From contig CAWATW010000004.1 of the NCBI GenBank assembly GCA_963785075.1, positions 62,001 to 126,000 of the forward strand: a DNA stretch of 64,000 nt, in the 5' to 3' direction. The DNA is from JAOUGY01 sp963785075. Its GTDB lineage: Bacteria; Actinomycetota; Acidimicrobiia; Spongiisociales; ZC4RG35. The position numbers and the translations under genes were made by a program. Positions within the stretch are counted from its first letter, which is position 1; the number at the start of each line of letters is the position of its first letter. A model generated the notes under the pieces. It was not told the origin of the DNA. It did not search any database and saw only the letters and a program-made list of their open reading frames with translations. Shown here piece after piece: positions 25,792 to 34,630 of this stretch.

Positions 25792-26154
25792 TCAGGCCCA
25801 GCCCCATGCGTACCAGATCGTCACGCCGTTGATCAGGAACCCCACCACGATCAGCATGTTGTCGAAGGCAGACGGGTATGGCAGGCCGACGATGTTGAAG
25901 AGTACGAGGAACCCGGCTGCCACGATGTTGATCCACCGGATCGCCGGAAGACTCACGGTGAGGCTGAGCACGATCATGGCAATCGGGATCAGCATGACGA
26001 GCGCCGCCAACACCCACATCCACTGGCTGGCCTCCCTTCCGTCGATCTCCCCGGCGGTGAAGTCCCCGGCGAAGATGCGGAGGACGTCTCCGAGCAGATA
26101 CGTGAGCATCAACGCCACCCAGAGCCCGGCCAGGATGATCCTCGTGTCCTGCAT
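25792..26154 (-). CDS. Four-helix membrane protein (DUF6326-like)
   Basis: A 120-residue protein from the ATG at 26154, with AGGAGG six bases upstream. Four hydrophobic segments are visible (about 6-24, 48-66, 72-92, 98-118). The N-terminus 'ILAGLWVALMLTYLLGDVL' resembles the small DUF6326 membrane proteins, but I am not certain of this. The frame stays open far upstream without signal-like sequence, so this start is strongly preferred. It is oriented with the catabolic operon but 193 nt away from it, so it may not be part of it. Confidence 0.7.
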   Translation of the reverse strand: MQDTRIILAGLWVALMLTYLLGDVLRIFAGDFTAGEIDGREASQWMWVLAALVMLIPIAMIVLSLTVSLPAIRWINIVAAGFLVLFNIVGLPYPSAFDNMLIVVGFLINGVTIWYAWGWA

Positions 26155-26518
26155 TGTTCCTCCTACGTCCCAGTCGGGTGTTCCATAGTCGAGACTCCGA
26201 AGTCCGTGACTCCCGACCATCACCAATACCCGCAAGGGGACACAGCGGCCAGGGTCGCACGACCCCTGCCCGACCAGCTTTCGACCGGCGGCGGAGCACA
26301 CGACCGCTTCTCGATGCTCGGTAATACGCCGCTCAGGGTCTCCGCCGGCACCGTCGTCGTCCTCGAAGCCGAGTGAAAGATCAACTTCTGGAGCCCGATT
26401 GGGGACCATAGGCCACGTGCCTGGGCCCCGTCGGGGTGTACGTTCAGGATATCGAGGGCGACACCACGCGAGGGGTGCCTGTCTCTGGGTCTGGAAGCGT
26501 CGGATCGAGGAGAGGGTC

Positions 26519-29500
26519 ATGCGTCGCAGCCGGTTGTTGATGGTGTTGGTTGCGTGTCTCAGCTTGGTGATGCCGGGGATTGCGACGGCCGTCCCGGGCC
26601 GGGGAACGGCGGCACAGATCGAGGAGGGCCTCCGCCAGGCACTAGACGATCACCACACCACCCGATTCGTGGTGGTGTTCGAAGCCAAGGCTGAGCTCGG
26701 TGAGGCCGAGCGAATCGAAGACTTCTCCGAACGCGGGGAGTTCGTGGTCGACAAACTGCAGTCGACTGCGGCGTCGTCGCAGGCGGCAGCGCTCGACCTC
26801 GTCGCCGATCGCGGTGGCGTCGCCAGCTCGTTCTGGGTCAGGAACACGATGGTGATCGAGGGCGACGCCGAGCTCGTCGACGCGCTTGCCGCTCTGCCGG
26901 GAGTCGCCGAGATTCGTTTCGAGAGGATCCTTCCGCTCATCGATCCGATCAAGCCGGATCAGGAGGGGGAGGGCGCCGTCCCGGAATGGGGGGTCGAGAA
27001 GATCGGTGCCCCAGCCGCCTGGGACCAGGGAATCCTCGGGGGTGGGATCGTCGTCGCCAACATCGACACAGGTGTCGACTACACCCACCTGGCGCTGTCG
27101 TTCCAGTACCGGGGCAACCTCGGCGACGGAAGCTTCACCCACGACTACAACTGGTTCGATCCCACCGGCCTCTGTGGTGACGAGCCGTGCGACGACGTCG
27201 GTCACGGCACTCACACCATGGGAACCATGATCGGCGGGGACGGTCCCGGACCGTTCGAGCCCGACATCGGCGTCGCTCCGGGCGCCGAATGGATCGCCGC
27301 CAAGGGGTGCGAGGACTTTGGATGCTCGGAATCGTCGTTGCTGGCATCTGGCCAGTGGGTGCTGGCCCCGACCGACCTTGCCGGCGACGACCCCGACCCG
27401 TCGAAGCGCCCTGACATCGTCAACAACTCGTGGGGCGGCTTCCCAGGCGATCCGTTCTACCTCGACCTGGTCGCTGCCTGGCGCGCCGCCGGAATCGTTC
27501 CGGTGTTCTCCTCCGGCAACCCTGGGCCGTTCTGCGGTGAGGGCGGCAGCCCTGGCGACTACCTCGACGCCATCAGCGTCGGGGCCACCGACGTCGGCGA
27601 CGTGGTCGCCGAGTTCTCCGGACGCGGGCCGTCGGTGTACGGCAAGGTCAACCCCAACGTCTCCGCCCCCGGTGTCGACGTGATCTCGAGCGTTCCCGGA
27701 GGCGGATACGAGGCGTTCTCCGGAACGTCGATGGCGGCACCGCACGTTGCCGGCGCCATGGCACTGATGATGTCGGCCGAACCGGCGCTGATCGGCGACG
27801 TCGCCGCCGTCCAGTCGGCGCTGGAGACCACGGCTCAGGACATCGTGGATCTCACATGTGGTGGCGACGAAGACGGCGACCCGAACAACGTCTACGGCGA
27901 GGGGCGGATCGACGCCGCCGCGGCGGTGGCCCTGGTCGCCACCGGGGGCACCCTGGAAGGTACGGTCACCGATTCCTCCGGCGGGTCTCCGCTGGCCGGT
28001 GCCAGAGTCACGGCGTCCAACGATCTCCGCCAGTTTTCGACCGTCACCGACGGCGACGGCGGCTTCAAGCTGTTCCTCGCCGAAGGTCCCTACAACGTCT
28101 CGGCATCGTTGTTCGGGTACGAGACGGTGTTGGTGTCGGGGGTGGAGATCACCGCCGACTCGACCACGACTCAGAACCTGACGCTGACGGCGCTGCCCCG
28201 CTACACGGTCACCGGTCAGGTGGTGTTCGCCGAGAACGGCACCGGCGCCGCCGGCGCCGTGGTCACAGCAGTAGGCACGCCGGCAGATCCGGTGGTCGCC
28301 AACCGGTCCGGGCGCTTCCGCATCACACTGCCGTTGGGGACGTACACCCTCGAAGCCCGCCAGGGTGGCTGCACGACACCGGGGCAGGTGGAGGTCGACC
28401 TGCTCCGGAACGTCCAGACGCGGATCGAGGTGAGCAGGAAGATCGACGACTTCGGTCACGGCTGTGCGCCGATTCGCACACGGGCCGCCGACGGCCGGAA
28501 CCAGACGGCGCTGTACGGGGACGACGTCTACGGCCGCCTCAGACTTCCGTTCGAGTTCCCGTTCTACGGGGCCGGGTACGGCGAGGTGTTCGTCACCACC
28601 AACGGGTCTCTCACGTTCGAGGATCCGTTCTACGCCGAGTTCTTCAACACAGAGATCCCGTCGGTGTCGATGCCCAACCTGGCGGTCTACCCGTTGTGGA
28701 CCGATCTGATCGTCGACGGAAATGCCGGGGTGGGCTATTCCTCGGGGGGCCGTTCCCCGAACCGCTGGTTCGTCGTCGACTATCAGGCGGTCCGCCCGCT
28801 GGGTGGGAGCCAGGAACTCGACATCACCGTCACCCTGTGGGAGAACGGCGACATCGACATGCACTACGGCGCCTTCTCCGGATCGCCCGGTGACGGCTCC
28901 ACCGCCACCATCGGCATCGAGGCCGCGGAGGGTTCCGATGGCCTGCAGTTCTCGTATCGGGAGTCGACGCTCCAGCCCAACAGCGGGTACCGCTACACGA
29001 TCGTCCCGACGGGCGTGGTGGGCGGCACCGTGACGAACGCCAACGACGAGTTGCCCGTCGGCGGCGCCACCATCACTGCCCAACCGGGTGGCAGGTCGGC
29101 AATCACCGACGCCGATGGCGTGTACTCGCTCCGGCTGGTGCCCGGCTCGTACATCCTCACTGCCTCGGCGGCCAACCATGTCGATGCGCAATCGACGTTG
29201 ACGATCGCCGCAGACGAGACGCCGACCGTCGACTTCTCGCTGGCGGCGTCGGTTGGCAGGGTGGAACCGACCGAGATCGGTGCAACGGTTGAACTCGGCG
29301 CCACCACCACACGGGCGGTGACGGTCAGCAACGTGGGTTCGGCTCCGCTCGTCTTCGAGGTCAACGAACGCGACCAGGGAGGCACCCCGATCGAGCTTCC
29401 GCCGGCTGAAGGGCCTGCCGGGGAGCTGCTGATCCGTCCCAACGAGTGGGAGCGGTACACGGCCCCGGCCGGTTCGTCGATCCCGACGGCGGCGGTGGGG

Positions 29501-31474
29501 CTCACATACGACGGCCCGCTCGACGTGGTGATCGACGATCCCGACGACGACGCCCTCGGCGCCGTCGAGGTCACCCAGGTGCTCGGAGGTTCCGATGGTG
29601 CAGAGGCTTCGGTCCAGATCGAGTTCTCCGATGCGAGCCCCATCGACCAGGCGGTCGGCTACGTGTTCCTCGACACCGACCAGGATGTCACGACCGGAGT
29701 TCCCCCAGAAGCGCTGAGCGGGTTGCCTGCGCAGGAACTCGGTGTCGACTTCTTCGTCGACCTGTTCGGCGTTCCCGACATCGGCGTGGCCTACCTGGTC
29801 GACACCGACCTGTTCGAGATCGTCGCCGAGATCCCCGTTCTGGTGGAAGGCCAGTCCTACCGCTTCGATCTTCCCCTCGAGGCCATGGGAGGTGACGATG
29901 GCGCCATCGACATCGGAGGTGTCATCGGCGATTTCTTCGAACCGACCGACTGGGTCCCCGATCAAGGCAAAGGCACGATCGAGCCGTTCCGGGACGCGCC
30001 ATGGCTGAGCGCCGACCCGACCTCCGGGGTGGTGCTGCCCGGCGAATCGACCGGCGTCAACGTCACCCTCGGCGGCGCCGGCATCGAACCCGCCGATTAC
30101 ACAGGGCAGCTCATCTTCGTCACAAACGACCCGCGGACGCGCAACCATGTCGTTGACGTGGCGCTGACCGTCACGCTTCCCGAAGGGTTCGGGGCGGTCG
30201 CGGGGACGGTCACGAACTCGAGGGCGGGATACCCGACCCCGGCTTCGATCGACGTGGACGCCGAACTCGAAGGTGAGGTGTACCCGATCGTGGCCGCTGC
30301 CGACGACGCCGGCTCGTACATGCTGTACGGGCCTGCCGGCACCTGGCCGGCGACCGTGACGTCGGAGGGCTACGCCGACCTCGCCACCGAGGTGACCATC
30401 ACCGCCGGAAGCGAATCGACTTTCGACGTGGTTCTCGACCCACTGTGGCCGTGGGCGACGTTGGAGGGTGGCCCGATCGAGGTCGAGCTCGTCCCCGGTG
30501 CGCAAGCGGATGTGGAGCTGACGCTGGGCAATGTCGATGGATTGGCGCCGCTCAGCTTCTCGGTGGCCGAACTCGCCGACGTCGTCGACCGGTTTGTCGC
30601 CGCCGAGGCGACGAACAGCGGCGAGGCACCCGCCGGCTACGCGACGCGCGCCGTTGAGCCAGCGCTCGACGGAGGCCGGGTACTGGTGTTGATGGACGAA
30701 CTCCCCTGGGGCGTCGAGTCGATGACGCAGGTCCTGGACCTCATGGGGGTCTCGTACGACGTAGCCGGCTCGGGAGAGCTGCCCGGGCTCGATCTGGACG
30801 GCTACGAGGCGGTGTTCGTCTCCAACGACCAGCCGCAACGTTTCTATGACGTGCTGACCGACCAGGTCGGCGGCCTCGAGCGCTATGTGAACGGTGGCGG
30901 GTATCTCTGGCTCGGGGTGGCCGGCTGGGGCTGGAACGGCGGAGAACCGAACGGCCTGCCGCTGCCGGGCGGTGGCTCGGTGAACGGCCCCGACCTGTGG
31001 GAGAGCAACGAGGTCACCGCCCCCGACCACCCGATCGCGGACGGCCTGCCCTCGCCGTTCTTCGGCCAGTTCGCCAGCCACGCCACCATCGCCGGTCAGC
31101 CCGATGGGACGGTCATCGCCGTCACCCCGGCCGGTGACACCACCCTCGCCGAGTACGACCTCGGCTCGGGACGTGTGATGGTGCTCGCCCAGCCGGTCGA
31201 GTGGGGCTGGGCCTACGGCGAGGACACGGGGATCATCCTGGCGAACGGCGTTCCCGAAGCCGTGGGCTTCGAACCGTTCACCGATGTCGAGTGGGTGACC
31301 ATCAGCCCCACCGAGGGCGTGGTGCCGATGGGCGAGACCACTTCGCTGATCGCGACCATGGACGCCACGACCCTGGAACCGGGGAGCTACGGCGCCACGA
31401 TCGTGGTCCTGACCGACGACCCGCTCTCATCGCGGCTGTACGTGCCGGTGACCCTGACGGTGACCGAACCCTGA
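26519..31474 (+). CDS. Large secreted subtilase (peptidase S8) with multiple accessory domains
   Basis: A 1651-residue exported protease. ATG 26519 has GAGGAGAGGG upstream. A signal peptide (residues 1 to about 24) and an I9-like propeptide region (about 35-150) lead to the S8 domain with an intact triad: Asp183 ('NIDTGVDYTH'), His229 ('GHGTHTMG') and Ser404 ('FSGTSMAAPH'). After it come carboxypeptidase-regulatory-like beta-sandwich repeats ('GTVTDSSGGSPLAGARVTA' and three similar units). A domain with 'VFVTTNGSLTFED' and BACON-like segments ending 'VDVALTVT'/'VPVTLTVTEP' follow. Near residues 1370-1570 is a ThuA/amidotransferase-like insert ('RVLVLMDELPWGVESMTQ', 'YVNGGGYLWLGVAGWG'). No sortase or membrane anchor is seen. 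It is probably a released degradative enzyme. Confidence 0.88.
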   Translation: MRRSRLLMVLVACLSLVMPGIATAVPGRGTAAQIEEGLRQALDDHHTTRFVVVFEAKAELGEAERIEDFSERGEFVVDKLQSTAASSQAAALDLVADRGGVASSFWVRNTMVIEGDAELVDALAALPGVAEIRFERILPLIDPIKPDQEGEGAVPEWGVEKIGAPAAWDQGILGGGIVVANIDTGVDYTHLALSFQYRGNLGDGSFTHDYNWFDPTGLCGDEPCDDVGHGTHTMGTMIGGDGPGPFEPDIGVAPGAEWIAAKGCEDFGCSESSLLASGQWVLAPTDLAGDDPDPSKRPDIVNNSWGGFPGDPFYLDLVAAWRAAGIVPVFSSGNPGPFCGEGGSPGDYLDAISVGATDVGDVVAEFSGRGPSVYGKVNPNVSAPGVDVISSVPGGGYEAFSGTSMAAPHVAGAMALMMSAEPALIGDVAAVQSALETTAQDIVDLTCGGDEDGDPNNVYGEGRIDAAAAVALVATGGTLEGTVTDSSGGSPLAGARVTASNDLRQFSTVTDGDGGFKLFLAEGPYNVSASLFGYETVLVSGVEITADSTTTQNLTLTALPRYTVTGQVVFAENGTGAAGAVVTAVGTPADPVVANRSGRFRITLPLGTYTLEARQGGCTTPGQVEVDLLRNVQTRIEVSRKIDDFGHGCAPIRTRAADGRNQTALYGDDVYGRLRLPFEFPFYGAGYGEVFVTTNGSLTFEDPFYAEFFNTEIPSVSMPNLAVYPLWTDLIVDGNAGVGYSSGGRSPNRWFVVDYQAVRPLGGSQELDITVTLWENGDIDMHYGAFSGSPGDGSTATIGIEAAEGSDGLQFSYRESTLQPNSGYRYTIVPTGVVGGTVTNANDELPVGGATITAQPGGRSAITDADGVYSLRLVPGSYILTASAANHVDAQSTLTIAADETPTVDFSLAASVGRVEPTEIGATVELGATTTRAVTVSNVGSAPLVFEVNERDQGGTPIELPPAEGPAGELLIRPNEWERYTAPAGSSIPTAAVGLTYDGPLDVVIDDPDDDALGAVEVTQVLGGSDGAEASVQIEFSDASPIDQAVGYVFLDTDQDVTTGVPPEALSGLPAQELGVDFFVDLFGVPDIGVAYLVDTDLFEIVAEIPVLVEGQSYRFDLPLEAMGGDDGAIDIGGVIGDFFEPTDWVPDQGKGTIEPFRDAPWLSADPTSGVVLPGESTGVNVTLGGAGIEPADYTGQLIFVTNDPRTRNHVVDVALTVTLPEGFGAVAGTVTNSRAGYPTPASIDVDAELEGEVYPIVAAADDAGSYMLYGPAGTWPATVTSEGYADLATEVTITAGSESTFDVVLDPLWPWATLEGGPIEVELVPGAQADVELTLGNVDGLAPLSFSVAELADVVDRFVAAEATNSGEAPAGYATRAVEPALDGGRVLVLMDELPWGVESMTQVLDLMGVSYDVAGSGELPGLDLDGYEAVFVSNDQPQRFYDVLTDQVGGLERYVNGGGYLWLGVAGWGWNGGEPNGLPLPGGGSVNGPDLWESNEVTAPDHPIADGLPSPFFGQFASHATIAGQPDGTVIAVTPAGDTTLAEYDLGSGRVMVLAQPVEWGWAYGEDTGIILANGVPEAVGFEPFTDVEWVTISPTEGVVPMGETTSLIATMDATTLEPGSYGATIVVLTDDPLSSRLYVPVTLTVTEP

Positions 31475-31510
31475 CTCGTGAACGGGTGAGGGATGCCCTC
31501 CCCCAGATGC

Positions 31511-31542
31511 GAGAAACCCCAGGTGTGGGCCTGGGGTTTCTC
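31511..31542. terminator. Perfect 13-bp hairpin between subtilase and tRNA genes
   Basis: GAGAAACCCCAGG (31511-31523) pairs perfectly with CCTGGGGTTTCTC (31530-31542) around a 6-nt loop. It lies 36 nt after the subtilase stop and 2 nt beyond the 3' end of the convergent tRNA gene. It can end transcription from both sides. No long T-tract follows, as is usual in high-GC Actinobacteria. Confidence 0.8.
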
Positions 31543-31544
31543 TG

Positions 31545-31618
31545 TGGAGGTGAGGGGATTTGAACCCCTGACTTCTTCCGTGCGAGGGAAGCGCTCTGCC
31601 GGGCTGAGCTACACCCCC
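31545..31618 (-). tRNA. tRNA-Ala (anticodon CGC)
   Basis: Read on the minus strand, a full cloverleaf of 74 nt is seen. The acceptor stem GGGGGTG pairs with CACCTCC (one G-U pair). The D-loop begins TAGCTCAG. The anticodon arm is CTTCC-CTCGCAC-GGAAG, with CGC after T33. The T-arm is AGGGG-TTCAAAT-CCCCT, and the discriminator is A. CGC reads the Ala codon GCG. The 3' CCA is not encoded and must be added by nucleotidyltransferase. Confidence 0.95.
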
Positions 31619-31656
31619 AAAGACCGCATCGACCGGACGGTGATGGGCAGACGTGA

Positions 31657-31662
31657 ATCATA
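31657..31662 (-). promoter_or_regulatory. Likely -10 box of the tRNA-Ala promoter
   Basis: On the minus strand, TATGAT lies about 38 nt before the first base of the mature tRNA, leaving a short 5' leader for RNase P. The corresponding -35 region (GATGAC, 17 bp upstream) is weak. The reading rests on the -10 and its position only. Confidence 0.4.
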
Positions 31663-31714
31663 GCGGTTCGTCCTCGGTGGTCATCTCCCGCCGGCAGCGT
31701 GACCGACCCCGACA

Positions 31715-32542
31715 TCAACCCTCCGGCATGCCGTCTCGAATCCACCGTGCGACCTCGGCCATCACCTCGACCTCGAGCGCGGCGCACTCAGCGGTGAGGG
31801 CTATGCCCTGGTTCTGCACGATCTCCGCCGGGTCGTACGCGAGCGGCGAGCAGGCTCGCTCGTAGTCATCGGCGCGGTTCGCCTGGAGGTAGACGGCGAA
31901 CGCAGCGTTCGCGGCAGGAAAGTCGAGATCCTCGAACGGCTTCCACGCCAGCGTGCCGTCGATGAAGGTGAACGGTGCCACGCCCTCGGTGTCATCGAGC
32001 GCCTCGAAGACCGGGCTGTCCACGGTGACCGCACACCGCACCTCGGCGAGGTTCTCGGTGGCGTAGACCACATCACACCCCTCCACAACGGTCGGATGGC
32101 CGGCCTCTGCGAGAACGGCGTTGAACTCCCACATGCGGGTGTCGGCGGTGTTCTCGTCGTATGCGAGGCCGATGACCGTGTCGATGTCACCGCGGTCGAC
32201 TGCGTCCCAGTGTTGTTCTACGGCCGCCACTGCGCGCTCCTCGATCGGCACGTCGGTATCCGTCACGTCGATCGAAGACCGGTCGCCGAAGAGCCAGACT
32301 CCGCCCACCAGGACGACGACGAGCGCGGCGGCAGCTACGAAGTACCACGGCCCGGACCATGGAGCACGGCTCGAAGTCCTCGCCCCGGCCGAAGTCTCGG
32401 CGCCCAGATCGGTTGCGTTTCTCATGTTCGGTCCTCCCCTTTCGAGGTCGGGAAGGAGATCGGGCCCGCTCTCGAGAGCCGCCACGTCCAGCACCGGGTT
32501 GGCATCGACGAACATCGCAAACACGTCATCCGGCCGGCTCAT
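31715..32542 (-). CDS. Membrane protein paired with ECF sigma factor (putative anti-sigma)
   Basis: A 275-residue protein with a cytoplasmic N-terminus of about 65 residues, one transmembrane helix (about 67-87) and an extracytoplasmic domain. The outer domain ('RAVAAVEQHWDAVDRGDID', 'AFAVYLQANRADDYERACS') resembles NTF2/SnoaL-like folds. It overlaps the sigma gene by 4 nt and follows it, the usual place of an anti-sigma factor. The N-terminal 'DDVFAMFVDANPVLDVAAL' replaces a canonical zinc-type HxxxCxxC motif, which is absent. Control of the sigma factor is inferred from gene order and topology. Confidence 0.6.
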   Translation of the reverse strand: MSRPDDVFAMFVDANPVLDVAALESGPDLLPDLERGGPNMRNATDLGAETSAGARTSSRAPWSGPWYFVAAAALVVVLVGGVWLFGDRSSIDVTDTDVPIEERAVAAVEQHWDAVDRGDIDTVIGLAYDENTADTRMWEFNAVLAEAGHPTVVEGCDVVYATENLAEVRCAVTVDSPVFEALDDTEGVAPFTFIDGTLAWKPFEDLDFPAANAAFAVYLQANRADDYERACSPLAYDPAEIVQNQGIALTAECAALEVEVMAEVARWIRDGMPEG

Positions 32543-33123
32543 GATCTCCCTCCTCTCGTGGCATTCTCGGGGGGACGATTGATCTGGTCGTACTCACGGG
32601 CCAGACGCTTCTTGGCCCGATGGAATCGCTGGTCGACAGCGGCGATGGAGATTCCGAGGATCTCGGCGATGTCCGCGTGCGAAAGGTCCTCCCAGCCCGC
32701 GAGGCGCAGGATCTCACGATCGGTCGGGCTCAGCCGCGCGACTGCCTCCAAGACCTCACGACCCTGTGAACGACGGACCACCACGCCCTCGGGACCGAGC
32801 GGCGGCAACTGCCCGAGGTGCGTCACGCGCTCTCGAAGCCGGGCGAGACGTCTCCGACTCCGCCATTGGTGACCGAGGACGCGGTACGCGACACCGAAGA
32901 GCCACGTGAGCGCCCGTTCACCGTCGGGGACGACATCGATCTTCCGCCAGGCGATCGCAAATACTTCGGCGGTTGCATCGTGTGCGTCGGCGAGACTGGT
33001 CCTGCGACGGCAATAGCCGAGCACCGCAGCATGGTGCGATCGATACAGACGCTCGAACGCATCTGCTGCATCCGTATCGTCGGTTGCACGTCGTCTGGAT
33101 GAAGAACTCGCTGTCGAATCCAT
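32539..33123 (-). CDS. ECF RNA polymerase sigma factor
   Basis: A 194-residue sigma-70 family protein of ECF size. Region 2 reads 'FERLYRSHHAAVLGYCRRR' to 'DATAEVFAIAWRKID'. Region 4 with its helix-turn-helix is 'LSPTDREILRLAGWEDLSH' then 'ADIAEILGISIAAVDQRFH'. A short linker joins them; no SnoaL extension is seen. It is translationally coupled (4-nt overlap) to the membrane protein downstream, suggesting envelope signal control. No target promoter motif could be deduced. Confidence 0.9.
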   Translation of the reverse strand: MDSTASSSSRRRATDDTDAADAFERLYRSHHAAVLGYCRRRTSLADAHDATAEVFAIAWRKIDVVPDGERALTWLFGVAYRVLGHQWRSRRRLARLRERVTHLGQLPPLGPEGVVVRRSQGREVLEAVARLSPTDREILRLAGWEDLSHADIAEILGISIAAVDQRFHRAKKRLAREYDQINRPPENATRGGRS

Positions 33124-33195
33124 GACCCGTTGGTGCCCGGCTGGGAGACCGACCTGACACCGTTCTACATGATCGCCACTCGAGATGTGTGACGA

Positions 33196-33214
33196 CGTCG
33201 GCTGTCAGCCGACG
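33196..33214. repeat. Perfect 9-bp inverted repeat upstream of the sigma factor gene
   Basis: CGTCGGCTG (33196-33204) and CAGCCGACG (33206-33214) are exact reverse complements around a single base. The site lies about 75 bp upstream of the sigma gene start and downstream of the translin gene. It could be a regulator operator or part of a transcription end. Confidence 0.5.
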
Positions 33215-33273
33215 CAGGCAGGTGGGCACTGAAGGGTCGGGCGCCAGACAGGCGCCGCACGATCGGGGGGTCG

Positions 33274-33303
33274 TGGGAGGATCCGCGGTCGCGGGTCCTC
33301 CCA
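33274..33303 (-). terminator. Terminator hairpin after the translin gene
   Basis: TGGGAGGA-T-CCGCG (33274-33287) pairs with CGCGG-G-TCCTCCCA (33290-33303), a 14-bp stem with one G-T pair and a tiny GT loop. It starts 24 nt after the translin stop in the direction of transcription. Strong stability and position support termination; there is no poly-U run. Confidence 0.7.
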
Positions 33304-33326
33304 GGGCCGCTCACGCGGCGCGGCTC

Positions 33327-33953
33327 TCAGTCGATGTGCCGTTCCAGGTCACGGCGCAGCCGTTCCTGGACTGCGGTGGCGGTCAGGTCCGACCGCGACC
33401 GCTCCACCAAGGCTCGCGAGACGTCGGTCGTGCGCCTGAGGCCACTGGTCATCCCGTCGGGGTAGTCCAGGTCGGCCAGCAGATCCACCACGGCGTCCAT
33501 CATCGTGAGGAGCGACTCGGCTTCATCGAGATCGCCGGCTCGCAGTCGGTCGAGCAGACGGCGACGGCACTCGCCGACAGCCTCCCCCAGACCGTGGAGG
33601 AACGGTATGGGGTCGATACCGAGGTCCGCAGGCATCGGCAGCGGCTGATCCGTGAACAACGCCAGAGTGAGCTGAGCTTCTGCGAATTCCTTGGCTGCAT
33701 CCCACACGAACCCGGCGTGGATGATGTTGGGATGATCTTCGAGGGCCTCGAGAGTGTCGACGAGCAGGCGGTTCGCTTCTGCGATCAGCTCGCGAGCCTG
33801 GTCGACCTGATCACGGTGCAGGCTGCGGATGGCGTTGGCCGACGACCGGATGACCTTTCGACAGTTGGTCAGTCCGCGCTCACGGGCGGAAAAACGCTCA
33901 TCGAGGATGGGGCGAACGGCTTCTGCGACGGATTCGAGCTCGGAAGGGTCCAA
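33327..33953 (-). CDS. Translin-family protein
   Basis: An all-helical protein of about 208 residues. 'NCRKVIRSSANAIRSLHRD', 'AGFVWDAAKEFAEAQLTL', 'IPFLHGLGEAVGECRRRL' and 'DGMTSGLRRTTDVSRALVE' match the translin/TRAX helical fold and its conserved blocks. Eukaryotic and archaeal relatives bind and process short RNA or single-stranded DNA; bacterial members are uncommon and uncharacterised. The start is uncertain: TTG 33953 gives the usual length, and a CTG at 33962 would overlap the upstream stop. It directly follows the GlpR/SepX-like gene and probably shares its transcript. Confidence 0.7.
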   Translation of the reverse strand: MDPSELESVAEAVRPILDERFSARERGLTNCRKVIRSSANAIRSLHRDQVDQARELIAEANRLLVDTLEALEDHPNIIHAGFVWDAAKEFAEAQLTLALFTDQPLPMPADLGIDPIPFLHGLGEAVGECRRRLLDRLRAGDLDEAESLLTMMDAVVDLLADLDYPDGMTSGLRRTTDVSRALVERSRSDLTATAVQERLRRDLERHID

Positions 33954-33958
33954 GATGC

Positions 33959-34405
33959 TCAGGAGTTGGCGACGATGCGCACGGGCGGCTCGTCGGCGTC
34001 GTTGGGGCGCACGACTGCGTGATGCTGAGCCACCCGGACCGCCTTCTGCTGCTTCATCTGGAGCAGGATGCCGACGTACGCAGCCACGAGGGCGTCGACG
34101 GCGAGGTGACCCACCAGCCACCACACGGACTTCATCACGAAAGCCATCGTCAATGTGAGAACGGCGACGCCCACCAGTCCGGTCAGCGCCCGGCGCCGAC
34201 GCACACGTACGGCATCACGTGTCGAAAGACGGCGGGTGTTGTAACTCCGGCTTTGAACGTCCGCCATGATCTGCGTCCAACGGTCGAACTCCTCGGTGGA
34301 GTTCAACGGCGCATTCCGGCGGCGACCGAAGAAGGAGGGGAACAAGTAGATGCCCCAGATGGTGAGGATCACAAGTGCAGCGATCAAAAGGGGTGCGTCA
34401 GGCAC
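33959..34405 (-). CDS. GlpR/SepX-like membrane protein near moeA (glp)
   Basis: A 148-residue protein from the GTG at 34405, with GGAGG upstream. It has an N-terminal transmembrane helix ending in 'LFPSFFGRRR', a cytoplasmic stretch with 'STEEFDRWTQIMADV', a basic patch 'RVRRRRALTG', and two further helices (about 75-92 and 98-115). This architecture and its place close to moeA/glp, galU and moaC match the actinobacterial protein known as SepX in Streptomyces or GlpR in corynebacteria. That protein is a membrane partner of the gephyrin-like Glp in cell division. Sequence similarity is limited to short motifs, so the call rests largely on context. Confidence 0.5.
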   Translation of the reverse strand: MPDAPLLIAALVILTIWGIYLFPSFFGRRRNAPLNSTEEFDRWTQIMADVQSRSYNTRRLSTRDAVRVRRRRALTGLVGVAVLTLTMAFVMKSVWWLVGHLAVDALVAAYVGILLQMKQQKAVRVAQHHAVVRPNDADEPPVRIVANS

Positions 34406-34630
34406 GACTCGGAACCTCCGCCTCGATCTGATGTGGATGTGGGGGTGTGCTCATCCGATACTCAGCTCGTATTGTTTGTCCAGGACCTTCCAGCCGAGCG
34501 AGGTGACCAACACCTTGCACACCGGATATCCGGGGGTCGTGCGGCCAGTGCTCCGCTCGACCGGGCGCCAGAGTAACCGATTCGTTCGCCTCGGAGCAAT
34601 CTTTCGGCAACTTGTGCACCCCGCCTGCAC

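Noticed and set aside
26642..31081. 1479-codon open frame antisense to the subtilase gene
   Set aside because: It mirrors the coding frame of a real S8 protease with intact triad; its Arg/His/Val-rich composition and lack of domains are typical of antisense frames in high-GC DNA.
34451..34522. Tiny minus-strand ORF between moaC and the GlpR-like gene
   Set aside because: About 23 codons from a GTG; it could be a natural peptide tail but cannot be supported from sequence alone.
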